A stretch of DNA of 13,937 nt from Gemmatimonadota bacterium (GTDB lineage: Bacteria; Gemmatimonadota; Gemmatimonadetes; Gemmatimonadales; GWC2-71-9), in the NCBI GenBank assembly GCA_025360265.1, contig JANYCP010000282.1:1-13937 (forward strand). The letters are read 5' to 3'. The notes under the pieces are model-generated. The model had not been told where the DNA came from. It was given only the letters and a program-made list of their open reading frames with translations, and did not search any database. Shown here piece after piece: positions 1 through 7,184 of the stretch (the first letter of the stretch is position 1; each line of letters opens with the position of its first letter). The position numbers and the translations under genes were made by a program.

Positions 1-168
1 CGCAAGCTTGTCGACGAGCGGCGTGACGTCACCGCGACCGAGCGAAGTATTTGTCGAAATCATCTCGGCGAGAATCTCGCGCGCTTCCTTTTGCGCAGCG
101 TCCGTGGGAGCCTGGGCGGAGAGCGGAGCGGCGATGGCGAGGGCGCAGAGAATTGGTGCGAGGCGCAT
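1..168 (-). CDS. Probable secreted M20-family metallo-hydrolase, N-terminal fragment
   Basis: The reverse strand gives an open 56-codon frame from an ATG at 168-166 that runs off the window edge on a codon boundary. The first 20 residues (MRLAPILCALAIAAPLSAQA) form a typical signal peptide with a likely cut after 'LSAQA', so the product is exported. The mature start contains 'EILAEMISTNTSLGRGDVTP', which resembles the opening of M20/M25/M40 zinc peptidases and deacylases ('L..L..INTS.P.GD.TP'). The metal ligands of that family lie further in and are outside the window, so activity cannot be judged. It is the last member of the minus-strand group, 49 bases beyond the unknown secreted gene. The M20 call rests on a short motif only; a different secreted protein is possible. 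Confidence 0.55.
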   Translation of the reverse strand, partial: MRLAPILCALAIAAPLSAQAPTDAAQKEAREILAEMISTNTSLGRGDVTPLVDKLA

Positions 169-182
169 TGCGGCGTCCTGAT

Positions 183-213
183 ACGAGAGACGAGAGACGA
201 GAGACGAGAGACG
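183..213. repeat. 7-bp tandem repeat (acgagag, 4.4 copies)
   Basis: Four perfect head-to-tail copies of acgagag (183-210) plus three more bases fill most of the spacer between the stop of the unknown secreted gene and the start of the M20-like gene. On the minus strand the unit reads as a rotation of TCGTCTC. No hairpin can form from it. The copy number is a candidate for slippage variation. It sits 15 bases upstream of the M20-like start codon, so it could alter ribosome or promoter access, but that is inference. Confidence 0.9.
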
Positions 214-217
214 GATC

Positions 218-940
218 CTACGAACCAACTCGCGTAACGATGATACGCTGGTCCACCTGAGCCCGCACGGTTCGGCCGGCGAAACGAGTGGTGACGGTAG
301 TAAGAATACTGCGAGTCCAGGCGATTGGGCCGCGCTGCGGGTCCCAGGCCATTGCGGCGTTCTCGCTGCCGTCCTGCGTGGACTCCACTGTGACGCTATC
401 GCCAATGTCTCGCGTGCTGCCGCGACGCGTGGCGCCGAAACGATAGCGCTGCATGCCGGAGGAATCAGCGAATCGCCGCCACATCCGTCCAGCGTTGTCC
501 GTGGTCGCACCGCCGGCCGCCAGTGTCGGCGGTGGTGGTGGAAAGAAGTCGTCCATCGCCGTGCCGATGTCACTTACGTCGCTGACGGCCGGCGGGACAA
601 ACGGGCGATCGATGATCGTTGCCGCACCACGAGAGCTCAGTAACAGTTTCCATCGCGCGCCGATCACGGCATCGACATCAATCGTAGCACGCTCACCTGA
701 AACGCTTTCGGTCAGCGCCACGGTGTCAGTCGTCACCATGAGCGTGTCGCCTCGCGCGGTGATGGTAAACCCCGCAGTCCGCACCACACTGCGATGTCGC
801 TCAGCCGCCCCCGCCTGCGTAACGATCTCCGACTGCACTCGTTCCACAAAGCGGGTGCCGACAAGATGTTCGGCGGTGTACTGGGCTGTCAGCGTGCCCC
901 GGAGCCCAATCAACGCTATCGCGAGGATGGCACGACTCAC
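218..940 (-). CDS. Secreted protein of unknown function
   Basis: I do not recognise the family. The frame starts best at the GTG at 940-938, giving 240 residues. That start places a signal peptide (MSRAILAIALIGLRGTLTAQ) directly at the N-terminus. A TTG six bases further upstream is the alternative, and the frame upstream of that overlaps the pruA coding region, so a longer start is unlikely. No clear Shine-Dalgarno sequence is visible. The mature protein looks beta-rich and alternates polar and hydrophobic residues. In the middle is a proline run ('DDFFPPPPPTLAAGG'), and the C-terminal half has strand-like segments ending in 'QRIIVTRVGS'. There are no cysteines in the mature part, no membrane segment after the signal peptide, and no catalytic motif. 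It lies 16 bases after pruA on the same strand, so it is probably co-transcribed. A periplasmic or cell-surface location is likely. Confidence 0.7.
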   Translation of the reverse strand: MSRAILAIALIGLRGTLTAQYTAEHLVGTRFVERVQSEIVTQAGAAERHRSVVRTAGFTITARGDTLMVTTDTVALTESVSGERATIDVDAVIGARWKLLLSSRGAATIIDRPFVPPAVSDVSDIGTAMDDFFPPPPPTLAAGGATTDNAGRMWRRFADSSGMQRYRFGATRRGSTRDIGDSVTVESTQDGSENAAMAWDPQRGPIAWTRSILTTVTTRFAGRTVRAQVDQRIIVTRVGS

Positions 941-961
941 GACCAATGACTCACGACTACC
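934..961. repeat. Degenerate 7-bp tandem repeat at the pruA junction
   Basis: The stretch splits into four heptads: gactcac, gaccaat, gactcac, gactacc. The 10-mer gactcacgac therefore occurs twice with a 14-base period. It covers the pruA stop codon and the GTG start of the next gene, so both coding ends are partly written in repeat sequence. Read on the minus strand the intact heptad is a rotation of TCGTGAG, which shares TCGT with the heptad found at 183-213. Confidence 0.7.
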
Positions 962-2579
962 CCAAATACGGATACCGCCAATCCTTTGGCGGATTTCCGG
1001 TTTCCTTGATTGTCCGCGCCGACACCCACCGGTACAGGTTGAGGATGGAGCCGGCCTTGTCGTTGGTGCCTGAAGCGCGTCCGCCGCCGAACGGTTGCTG
1101 ACCCACCACCGCCCCGGTGCACTTGTCGTTGACGTAATAGTTCCCTGCTGCATGACGCAGCCGGCGATCGGCATCAATGACTGCGGCGCGGTCCTGCGAG
1201 AAGATTGCGCCGGTGAGCGCATATGGTGACGCGGTGTCGACCAGCGTCAGTACGTCATCCCACTCCTTGTCGTCGTATACATACACCGACAGGATCGGGC
1301 CGAAGAATTCCACGCTCATGATCTGATGCGTCGGATCCGTGGTCAGCAGCACTGTCGGCTCGACGAACCATCCTTCACTCGAGTTGCAGCCGCCACCGGC
1401 AATGATCTTCACGCGCGGATCCTTCTTCGCCGCGGCGAGTACCTGCTCCAGTCGCTTGAACGCGCGCTCGTCGATCACCGCACCCATGAACATCGAGAAG
1501 TCGGCGGGATCGCCCATCTTGATCTGCTTGATTTCGGCTTGCAGCAGTTCCTGGACCCGGGGCCAGATCGAGCGTGGGATGTAGCAACGGGATGCCGCCG
1601 AACACTTCTGCCCCTGATACTCGAAGGCACCGCGCAACAGCGCAGTCGCGAGCGCCTCGACGTCAGCGCTCGGGTGCGCCAGAATGAAGTCCTTGCCACC
1701 GGTTTCGCCGACTAGGCGCGGATAGCCGCGATACTTGTCGAGGTTGTTGGCCACGCCCTTCCAGAGCGAATGGAAGACGCCGGTCGAGCCGGTGAAATGG
1801 ATGCCGGCAAGTCGCGGATCGGAAATCAGCACATCGCTCACCGTTGCCGACTCGCCCGGAACGAACTGAATGACGCCGGGCGGCAATCCTGCTTCCTGCA
1901 GGATCTGATAGAAGAGCCAATTCGAAAGCATCGCAGTGGTCGACGGCTTCCACAGCGCCACGTTGCCGAGCATTGCCGGTGCGGTGGGCAGGTTGCCGCC
2001 GATGGCGGTGAAGTTGAATGGCGTGATGGCGTAGACGAATCCTTCGAGCGGGCGATAATCAAGGCGGTTCCAAACACCGGGCACCGAGATCGGTTGCTCA
2101 TGCAACAACCGCTCGGCGTAGTGCGCATTGAAGCGGAGGAAGTCCGCCAGTTCACACGCCGCGTCGATTTCTGCCTGGTGCGGCGTCTTGCTCTGTCCGA
2201 GCAGCGTCGCCGCATTCATCCGCGCACGCCACGGACCGCAAAGCAGGTCGGCTGCTTTCATGAACACGGCGGCGCGATCCTCGAAGCGCCAATGTTCCCA
2301 GTCCTTCTGCGCCGTCGTCGCACCGTCGATCGCATCCTGCAGCAATGCCGCGGGCGCCTGATGTACCGTGGCGAGTTTGTGCTGGTGTCGTTGCGGTGAC
2401 GTCACCGTGATCGTTTTCGTGGGGCGATGCTCCTTGCCGTTCACCACGACGGGGATTTCGGTGATTGTGGAACCGAGCGACTTGATCGCGGCCTGCAGCG
2501 CAGCCCGTTCCGGCGTACCGGGGGCGTAGCTGAGAATGGGTTCGTTGATCGGATTGGGGATGTTGCCGATGGCGCTCAT
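957..2579 (-). CDS. pruA: L-glutamate gamma-semialdehyde dehydrogenase (1-pyrroline-5-carboxylate dehydrogenase)
   Basis: A 540-residue aldehyde dehydrogenase that performs the second step of proline breakdown, oxidising glutamate semialdehyde (from pyrroline-5-carboxylate) to glutamate with NAD+. The N-terminus ('NEPILSYAPGTPERAALQAA') is characteristic of the stand-alone, mitochondrial-like (ALDH4A1-type) P5C dehydrogenases rather than the PutA-fused form. Visible ALDH signatures are 'TPFNF' at about 186-190, 'FTGSTG' at 262-267 for the cofactor, the general-base glutamate in 'VGETGGKDF' (E292) and the catalytic cysteine in 'GQKCSAASR' (C326). The 'PFGGGRASGTNDKAG' segment near the C-terminus is also family-typical. 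Length fits the family. The ATG at 2579-2577 has a GAGG eight bases upstream. It begins 36 bases after the penicillin-binding protein gene on the same strand. No proline dehydrogenase (PutA/PRODH) is in the window, so the first step must be encoded elsewhere. Confidence 0.95.
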   Translation of the reverse strand: MSAIGNIPNPINEPILSYAPGTPERAALQAAIKSLGSTITEIPVVVNGKEHRPTKTITVTSPQRHQHKLATVHQAPAALLQDAIDGATTAQKDWEHWRFEDRAAVFMKAADLLCGPWRARMNAATLLGQSKTPHQAEIDAACELADFLRFNAHYAERLLHEQPISVPGVWNRLDYRPLEGFVYAITPFNFTAIGGNLPTAPAMLGNVALWKPSTTAMLSNWLFYQILQEAGLPPGVIQFVPGESATVSDVLISDPRLAGIHFTGSTGVFHSLWKGVANNLDKYRGYPRLVGETGGKDFILAHPSADVEALATALLRGAFEYQGQKCSAASRCYIPRSIWPRVQELLQAEIKQIKMGDPADFSMFMGAVIDERAFKRLEQVLAAAKKDPRVKIIAGGGCNSSEGWFVEPTVLLTTDPTHQIMSVEFFGPILSVYVYDDKEWDDVLTLVDTASPYALTGAIFSQDRAAVIDADRRLRHAAGNYYVNDKCTGAVVGQQPFGGGRASGTNDKAGSILNLYRWVSARTIKETGNPPKDWRYPYLG

Positions 2580-2615
2580 CGCGAAGCCTCGAAGGGTTCT
2601 TTCCGGGCGTTAAGT

Positions 2616-4715
2616 CTACTCGGTACCTCCCCGGAGCGCCCGCAGCTGACGGGCAAGGAATCGCAGCACCTCCCGACCAGCGTCACGGCCCATTTTTTCG
2701 CCCCATTTGATCGCGCCAGGTACCTGGAAGCTCTGGCAATCGCGCTCCGATGGCTCGGTGCCGGAGAGGAAGTACTCGCGTGACCCGCAACCCGAGTCCC
2801 AATCGGAGGCACCCCTGCCAGCGTCTGCCACGGTCACGCCATCGGGAACCGCAAACGAGGGCCAGTCATCGTCGGTGGTGGTGGTGGAGAGAAAGCGTGA
2901 AACGATCGGTAGCGCGGCACTCGCGCCGGTCATGTGCAGATCGCGACTATCGTCGTATCCCACCCACACTCCCACCACGAGTGTCGGCGAGTAGGCAATG
3001 AACCACGCATCGCGCCCGTTATTCGACGTGCCGGTTTTCCCGGCGATCGCTCCGTCGTGTCCCTGCGCACCCAGCGCACGACCGGTGCCGCGCTCAATCA
3101 CGCCCTCCAGTGCCGAGGTGACGAGATAGGCCACAGCGGGATCCACCACCCGCGATGGCGAACTGTTGCCGGCAAGTTGCACCCGGTCGCCATGGTGGCC
3201 GCGGCCGAGAAACATCCGCGTGCTGTTCAGATCCCCGCCGGTCGCGAGGACGCCGTAGGCGCGCACCAGTTCGAGCAACGTTACGCCGCTGCTGCCAAGC
3301 GCGATGCTCGGCACCGGATCGAGCGGACTGGTGATGCCAACGCGGTGGGCAGTTGCCGCAATGTTGGCGGGACCAACAGTCATGCCGATGCGTGCGAACG
3401 GAATGTTGAGCGATTGCTCCAGTGCTTCACGCACCGTCACGTCCCCACGATACGAGCCGTCGAAATCAGCTGGTTCCCACGCCCCCTTGGCCGTTTGCAC
3501 CGACAACGGTGCGTCGGCGACAATCGATGCGAGTGTGAACGCCGGGGGGTGATCCTTCTCGCGGGCGAGCGCGGTGAGTGCGACGATTGGCTTGAAGGCA
3601 CTCCCCGGTTGGCGCACGGCTGCGGTGGCGCGATTGAATTGCGATTCACCGTAATCGCGCCCTCCCACCATGGCGAGCACATCACCGTTGCGCGGATCGA
3701 TCGCAATGAGGGCGCCCTGCACCCCCGGCGCGCGAAGCCGGTCGAGGCCATTCTCAAGTGCGTGCTCGGCGGCGCGCTGCATTGCCGCATCGAGCGTGGT
3801 GTAGATCGCTTCGCCACGCGCCGGAAGTTTCTTGCCAACGGCAGCGAGTGCGACATCGCGGAACGCGCGGCCGTCAAATGTGGCGCCCGGATGTTCTCCT
3901 TCGTTCACGTCGACATGGTTGGCCTGGCCGGCGGCTGCCTGCGAGATCCGATGCTGGTCAACCATCAACTGCAATACGAGATCACGACGTTGCGTTGCCG
4001 TCTCGGGGTGGCGACTCGCTGCATTCCGGTTTGGCGCATTGATTGTCGCGGCAAGCTGCGCCGACTCAGCCAATGTGAGTTTGCGTACATCCTTGCCGAA
4101 GTAGTACCGCGAGGCGGCACCCACGCCGTGAATCGCGCGCGCGCCATCCTGGCCGAGATAGATCTCGTTGAGGTAGGCCTCGAGAATCTGGGATTTGGTG
4201 TAGCGCTTCTCGAGCACCACGGCGAGCGCCGCCTCGCGCACCTTGCGCAATGGCGTGCGACTGGCGCTGAGGAAGAGATTCTTCGCGAGCTGCTGGGTCA
4301 GCGTGCTGCCGCCTTGCACGATGCCGTGGGCGCGAACGTTGGCGACCAGTGCGCCGCCAATGCGGCGCACATCGACGCCGTGGTGATCGTAGAAGCGCTG
4401 ATCTTCCACAGCAAGCACGGCCTGGACGAGGCGGTTGGGAATGTCGGCGAGGCGAACCGGGATGCGCTCCTCAAGCGGCGACCCATCGACGGTGCCAATC
4501 GCGACGGCCGGCTGCACGCGGCGGTTTGAGCCCCAGGGAACCGGACGGGTATAAAGCGCCGAGGGCAGTCGACTCTGCAAATCGGGGATGCGGGCGCGGA
4601 TCAATGCTTCGGTGCCGATGGCGGAAACCGAGATAAATGCTGCGCCGATTGCGCCGAAGAGCGCGCGGCGCGGGGTAATGGTGGAGCGAATCGCGGCGAC
4701 TGAGAGTTGGGCCAC
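2616..4715 (-). CDS. Class A penicillin-binding protein (bifunctional transglycosylase/transpeptidase)
   Basis: An inner-membrane enzyme that polymerises lipid II into glycan strands and cross-links the peptides, about 699 residues from the GTG at 4715-4713. Residues are numbered from that start. One membrane anchor lies at about 18-38. The GT51 transglycosylase domain follows, with catalytic E104 in 'VEDQRFYDHHGVD', then 'QGGSTLTQQLAKNLFL' and 'EAYLNEIYLG'. The transpeptidase domain has all three motifs: SxxK as 'GSAFK' (S372, K375), SxN as 'SLN' (S435) and KTG at K560 in 'AGKTGTS'. The stretch between anchor and GT51 is too short for a UB2H domain, so a full E. coli PBP1B architecture is unlikely. 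The open frame continues upstream to an ATG at 4874, but that extension translates an inverted-repeat element, so I prefer the GTG. There is no good Shine-Dalgarno sequence before it, and the exact start is uncertain. The C-terminal tail has a cysteine pair (in 'SGCGSREYF' and 'ERDC') that may form a disulfide. First gene of the minus-strand group. Confidence 0.92.
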   Translation of the reverse strand: MAQLSVAAIRSTITPRRALFGAIGAAFISVSAIGTEALIRARIPDLQSRLPSALYTRPVPWGSNRRVQPAVAIGTVDGSPLEERIPVRLADIPNRLVQAVLAVEDQRFYDHHGVDVRRIGGALVANVRAHGIVQGGSTLTQQLAKNLFLSASRTPLRKVREAALAVVLEKRYTKSQILEAYLNEIYLGQDGARAIHGVGAASRYYFGKDVRKLTLAESAQLAATINAPNRNAASRHPETATQRRDLVLQLMVDQHRISQAAAGQANHVDVNEGEHPGATFDGRAFRDVALAAVGKKLPARGEAIYTTLDAAMQRAAEHALENGLDRLRAPGVQGALIAIDPRNGDVLAMVGGRDYGESQFNRATAAVRQPGSAFKPIVALTALAREKDHPPAFTLASIVADAPLSVQTAKGAWEPADFDGSYRGDVTVREALEQSLNIPFARIGMTVGPANIAATAHRVGITSPLDPVPSIALGSSGVTLLELVRAYGVLATGGDLNSTRMFLGRGHHGDRVQLAGNSSPSRVVDPAVAYLVTSALEGVIERGTGRALGAQGHDGAIAGKTGTSNNGRDAWFIAYSPTLVVGVWVGYDDSRDLHMTGASAALPIVSRFLSTTTTDDDWPSFAVPDGVTVADAGRGASDWDSGCGSREYFLSGTEPSERDCQSFQVPGAIKWGEKMGRDAGREVLRFLARQLRALRGGTE

Positions 4716-4767
4716 GTATACATGACGTACGAGCGGGATGTAGAGTTTCGGGATGGAACGGGAGTCG

Positions 4768-4852
4768 CCCTCGTCCTGAGGCAAGCACGGGACCTCAAGT
4801 GATCGCGACACACCGAGTCTGGAGGTCCTTCGCCTTCGGCTCAGGATGAAGG
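4768..4852. repeat. Inverted-repeat element, intergenic copy
   Basis: About 85 bp with imperfect inverted arms: a left arm at 4768-4796 (starting ccctcgtcctgag and ending gacctc) and a right arm at about 4821-4852 (starting ggaggtccttcgcc and ending ctcaggatgaagg). The right arm is close to the reverse complement of the left, and the core between them is about 24 bases. A second copy with the same arms lies inside metH at 9818-9919. The cores share 'ctcaag(c/t)g' near the left arm. This copy fills much of the 193-bp divergent spacer (4716-4908), which otherwise shows no convincing promoter to my eye. It carries no gene, so it could be a MITE- or REP-like element moved by an enzyme encoded elsewhere. 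Transcribed in either direction, it could fold into a long hairpin. Confidence 0.75.
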
Positions 4853-4896
4853 TGCCGCAACCCCATGTCAGCATTACTTTTCGCCCCGACTTCGCC

Positions 4897-4902
4897 GGAG
4901 AG
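4897..4902 (+). promoter_or_regulatory. Ribosome binding site that decides the lipoprotein start
   Basis: GGAGAG stands six bases before the ATG at 4909. It favours that start over the earlier in-frame ATG at 4846, which lies inside the inverted-repeat element and would put 21 extra residues before the lipoprotein signal. Confidence 0.65.
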
Positions 4903-4908
4903 CGTTCA

Positions 4909-5289
4909 ATGCGCCGCCTGATCCCGCTTTCGCTTCTTTTCGTCCTCGCCGCTTGCCCGAGCTACGATCGCTATTCGTACGTGGCGGACCAGAAGGGGCT
5001 GATGGCACCGGACGACTACGCCAAGTACGGCGCCGACCAGGCGATCGCCGTGGCCGTCGGTCGCGAATTCGCCAAGGGACACGCCGGAAACACCGCGGAA
5101 GCGTTCGCGACGCAAGCTGGAGCCGCGCTGAGCTACGCCAAGAAGTTTTCGACGTTGAAGAGCGTCACGGCCGACACCCTCGGCCATCGCCTGGTGCTGA
5201 CCTTCGCTGACGGCTGGACCACGCAGGTCACGCCGATCACGGACGGCAAGAACGGCGATGACACCGTGAACCTGCCGAAGGCCAAGTAG
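4909..5289 (+). CDS. Small lipoprotein of unknown function
   Basis: A 126-residue protein with a clear lipoprotein signal. MRRLIPLSLLFVLAAC carries a positively charged start, a hydrophobic core and an LAAC lipobox, so C16 should be lipidated and the protein anchored to a membrane facing the periplasm. The residue after the cysteine is proline, not aspartate, so by the E. coli rule it would be sorted to the outer membrane. The mature part (110 residues) mixes a helical middle ('AEAFATQAGAALSYAKKF') with a C-terminal beta-like end ('HRLVLTFADGWTTQVTPI'). I recognise no family. It is the first gene of the plus-strand group, divergent from the penicillin-binding protein gene. A hairpin 20 bases after its stop suggests it may be transcribed apart from mgtE. 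Confidence 0.8.
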   Translation: MRRLIPLSLLFVLAACPSYDRYSYVADQKGLMAPDDYAKYGADQAIAVAVGREFAKGHAGNTAEAFATQAGAALSYAKKFSTLKSVTADTLGHRLVLTFADGWTTQVTPITDGKNGDDTVNLPKAK

Positions 5290-5308
5290 CGCACCTACTC
5301 ACGTGTAA

Positions 5309-5328
5309 GGGCGCAGCCTGCTGCGCCC
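5309..5328 (+). terminator. GC-rich hairpin between the lipoprotein gene and mgtE
   Basis: A perfect 8-bp stem (gggcgcag paired with ctgcgccc) closes a 4-base loop. It is placed where a terminator would be expected, 20 bases after the lipoprotein stop and 25 bases before the mgtE start. There is no following T-run, so as an intrinsic terminator it is weak. It could instead be a REP-type palindrome or an mRNA-stabilising structure. Confidence 0.4.
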
Positions 5329-5353
5329 CTGCGTCACCTGGAGGGCCGATATC

Positions 5354-6784
5354 ATGGAAACACCCGCGGCCCCGCCCGAACTTACCCCGGAATACCTCTA
5401 TCTCCTGAGCGGTGACGCCGACGATTTCGCGGCAGCCGTCGAGGATTTGCGCGCGGCCGATATCGCCGAGCCGCTCAACCACCTGCCGGTGGAAGCGGCC
5501 GCCAAGGTCGTGGCCGCGCTGCCGTTCGCGCTTGCGGTTCAGCTCTTCGACGAGCCGGAACTCGAACGGCGCGGCGAGATTGTCGAAGAACTCCAGGTCG
5601 CCATCGCCTCACCGCTGATCGACGCGCTCTCGGCCGACCAGCAGGTGGAGCTCTATCGCGAGTTGTCGGTGGACGGCCGCACCAAGCTGCTGCCGTTCCT
5701 CGCGGCGAACACGCGCGAGACGTTGCGGGCGCTGATGAATTACCCGGAGACATCATCCGGCGGCATCATGACGACGGAATTCGTTTCGGTGCCCAAGACG
5801 TACACGGCGGACGAGGTCAAGCGCTACATCGCCGAGGTGGGTGAGGCGAAAGAGACGGTATACGCGATCTACGTGCTGGAGCCCACGGACAACACCTTGC
5901 TGCACGTGATCTCGCTGCGCGAAGTAATGATGGTACCCGGCACGATGAACGTGATGGAGATCGGCGACGACCGGCCGCCGATTACGGTTGATCCACTGGT
6001 CGATCGCGAAGACGCCGCGCGCCTGATCGGCAAATACAACCTGCTCGCGCTGCCGGTGATCGATGATCACCATCGCATGCTCGGCATTGTCACTGTTGAC
6101 GACATTATCGACGCACTGGTGTCGGAGACGACCGAAGACGTCCAGAAGATGGGCGGCATGGAAGCGATCGACGAGCCGTATCTCCAGATCCGGTTCGTGG
6201 ACATGCTCAAGAAGCGCGCCGGCTGGCTGGCGATTCTCTTCGTAGGCGAGACGTTCACGGCGCAGGCCATGGGTCATTTTCAGGGCGAGATCGACAAGGC
6301 CACGGTGCTGGCGCTCTTCGTGCCGCTGATCATTTCGTCTGGCGGAAATTCCGGATCGCAGTCGACGTCGTTGATCATTCGCGCGATGGCACTGAAGGAA
6401 GTCGCGCTGCGTGACTGGTGGCGGGTCGTCGTCCGCGAACTGCCGACCGGCATGTTCCTCGGATCAATGCTCGGCGCCATCGGATTCTGCCGCATCCTGC
6501 TCTGGCAGTTCTTCTACTCGCAACACTGGACGTTCATCGGCAAGGACTATGGCGAGCACTATCTGCTGATTGCCACAACCGTCTTTCTCGCGCTGATCGG
6601 CGTGGTCACCTTCGGATCCCTTGCCGGTTCGATGCTGCCATTCATCCTGCGCCGATTCAAGCTCGACCCGGCCAGCGCCTCGGCGCCATTCGTCGCGACG
6701 TTGGTGGACGTCACCGGCCTGGTCATCTATTTCCTCGTCGCGTCGCTGCTGCTCCACAACACCCTGCTGAAGGCGGTGGTCTGA
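5354..6784 (+). CDS. mgtE: MgtE-type magnesium transporter
   Basis: A 476-residue Mg2+ channel/transporter of the inner membrane, gated by cytoplasmic Mg2+ binding. Domains in order: an N-terminal helical MgtE_N domain (about 30-135), a pair of CBS domains (about 137-260), a connecting helix, and five membrane segments from about residue 290 to the end. The pore signature is 'PLIISSGGNSGSQSTS' (G330 to Q336). The last helix contains 'ATLVDVTGL', whose D452 corresponds to the ion-selecting aspartate known in Thermus MgtE. Length fits the family (about 450-480). The start has a strong GGAGGG (5340-5345) eight bases upstream. I see no M-box-like leader in the short upstream spacer. Co or Ni transport in addition to Mg is known in the family and cannot be excluded. 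The next gene begins one base after its stop. Confidence 0.93.
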   Translation: METPAAPPELTPEYLYLLSGDADDFAAAVEDLRAADIAEPLNHLPVEAAAKVVAALPFALAVQLFDEPELERRGEIVEELQVAIASPLIDALSADQQVELYRELSVDGRTKLLPFLAANTRETLRALMNYPETSSGGIMTTEFVSVPKTYTADEVKRYIAEVGEAKETVYAIYVLEPTDNTLLHVISLREVMMVPGTMNVMEIGDDRPPITVDPLVDREDAARLIGKYNLLALPVIDDHHRMLGIVTVDDIIDALVSETTEDVQKMGGMEAIDEPYLQIRFVDMLKKRAGWLAILFVGETFTAQAMGHFQGEIDKATVLALFVPLIISSGGNSGSQSTSLIIRAMALKEVALRDWWRVVVRELPTGMFLGSMLGAIGFCRILLWQFFYSQHWTFIGKDYGEHYLLIATTVFLALIGVVTFGSLAGSMLPFILRRFKLDPASASAPFVATLVDVTGLVIYFLVASLLLHNTLLKAVV

Positions 6785-6785
6785 G

Positions 6786-7055
6786 ATGAAGCCGAAGACT
6801 CTCCTCACGGTCGCGGTGATCCTGATGTTCATCGCGTTCCTGGCGTATTCGACGCTGTCGGCCCAGAAGGTCACCTGCAATGTCTGCGTCGAATTCAATG
6901 GCCGAAGCAACTGCGCGCCAGCCTCCGCCAATGACGAAATCGAGGCGACTCGCACTGCGCAGAACACCGCCTGCGGGCCGGTGACGTCGGGGATGAACGA
7001 AACCATCGCCTGCGGAAACAAGCCGCCTGTGTCACAAAGCTGCAAGAAGAAGTAG
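6786..7055 (+). CDS. Small membrane-anchored or secreted protein with six cysteines
   Basis: An 89-residue protein of unknown function. Residues 6-26 are hydrophobic and end in 'TLSAQ', so they are either a signal peptide or an anchor. The 60-odd remaining residues hold six cysteines: a CxxC pair in 'VTCNVCVEFNGR', then one each in 'NCAPA', 'TACGPV', 'IACGNK' and 'QSCKKK'. That even number suggests three disulfides in the periplasm. Alternatively the CxxC could bind a metal or be redox active, but the rest of a thioredoxin fold is absent. The ATG follows the mgtE stop with a single base between, so it is probably translated by coupling; no strong Shine-Dalgarno sequence is visible. The position suggests co-expression with the Mg2+ transporter, but nothing in the sequence shows a shared role. 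Confidence 0.75.
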   Translation: MKPKTLLTVAVILMFIAFLAYSTLSAQKVTCNVCVEFNGRSNCAPASANDEIEATRTAQNTACGPVTSGMNETIACGNKPPVSQSCKKK

Positions 7056-7184
7056 CCCTAACGCATTGCTGCACATACGGTTAGTGCATGGCGGGGCGGC
7101 TGGACACCGCGCGGTCCCGGCTACCGTATTGGATGGGATAAGGTCATTTTCATGGGTTAGGCGGGGCAATTCAACAGGGACCAA

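Noticed and set aside
1770..2399. Plus-strand open frame of 209 codons opposite pruA
   Set aside because: It is a shadow of pruA in a GC-rich region, with no ribosome site and no domain.
2934..4529. Long plus-strand open frame of 531 codons opposite the penicillin-binding protein gene
   Set aside because: It is antisense to a gene with complete catalytic motifs. It has no recognisable domain, and high GC content favours long spurious antisense frames.
4716..4874. N-terminal extension of the penicillin-binding protein to an ATG at 4874
   Set aside because: The extra 53 residues translate the repeat element and are rich in arginine and serine, unlike a cytoplasmic tail of the family.
4846..4908. 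In-frame ATG at 4846 as a longer start for the lipoprotein gene
   Set aside because: It lies inside the inverted-repeat element, puts 21 non-signal residues before a textbook lipoprotein signal, and has no ribosome site. The ATG at 4909 has GGAGAG.
7072..7090. Operator-like inverted repeat tgcac/gtgca before the desaturase gene
   Set aside because: Five pairs around nine bases is within chance expectation. I found no second copy and no regulator gene nearby.
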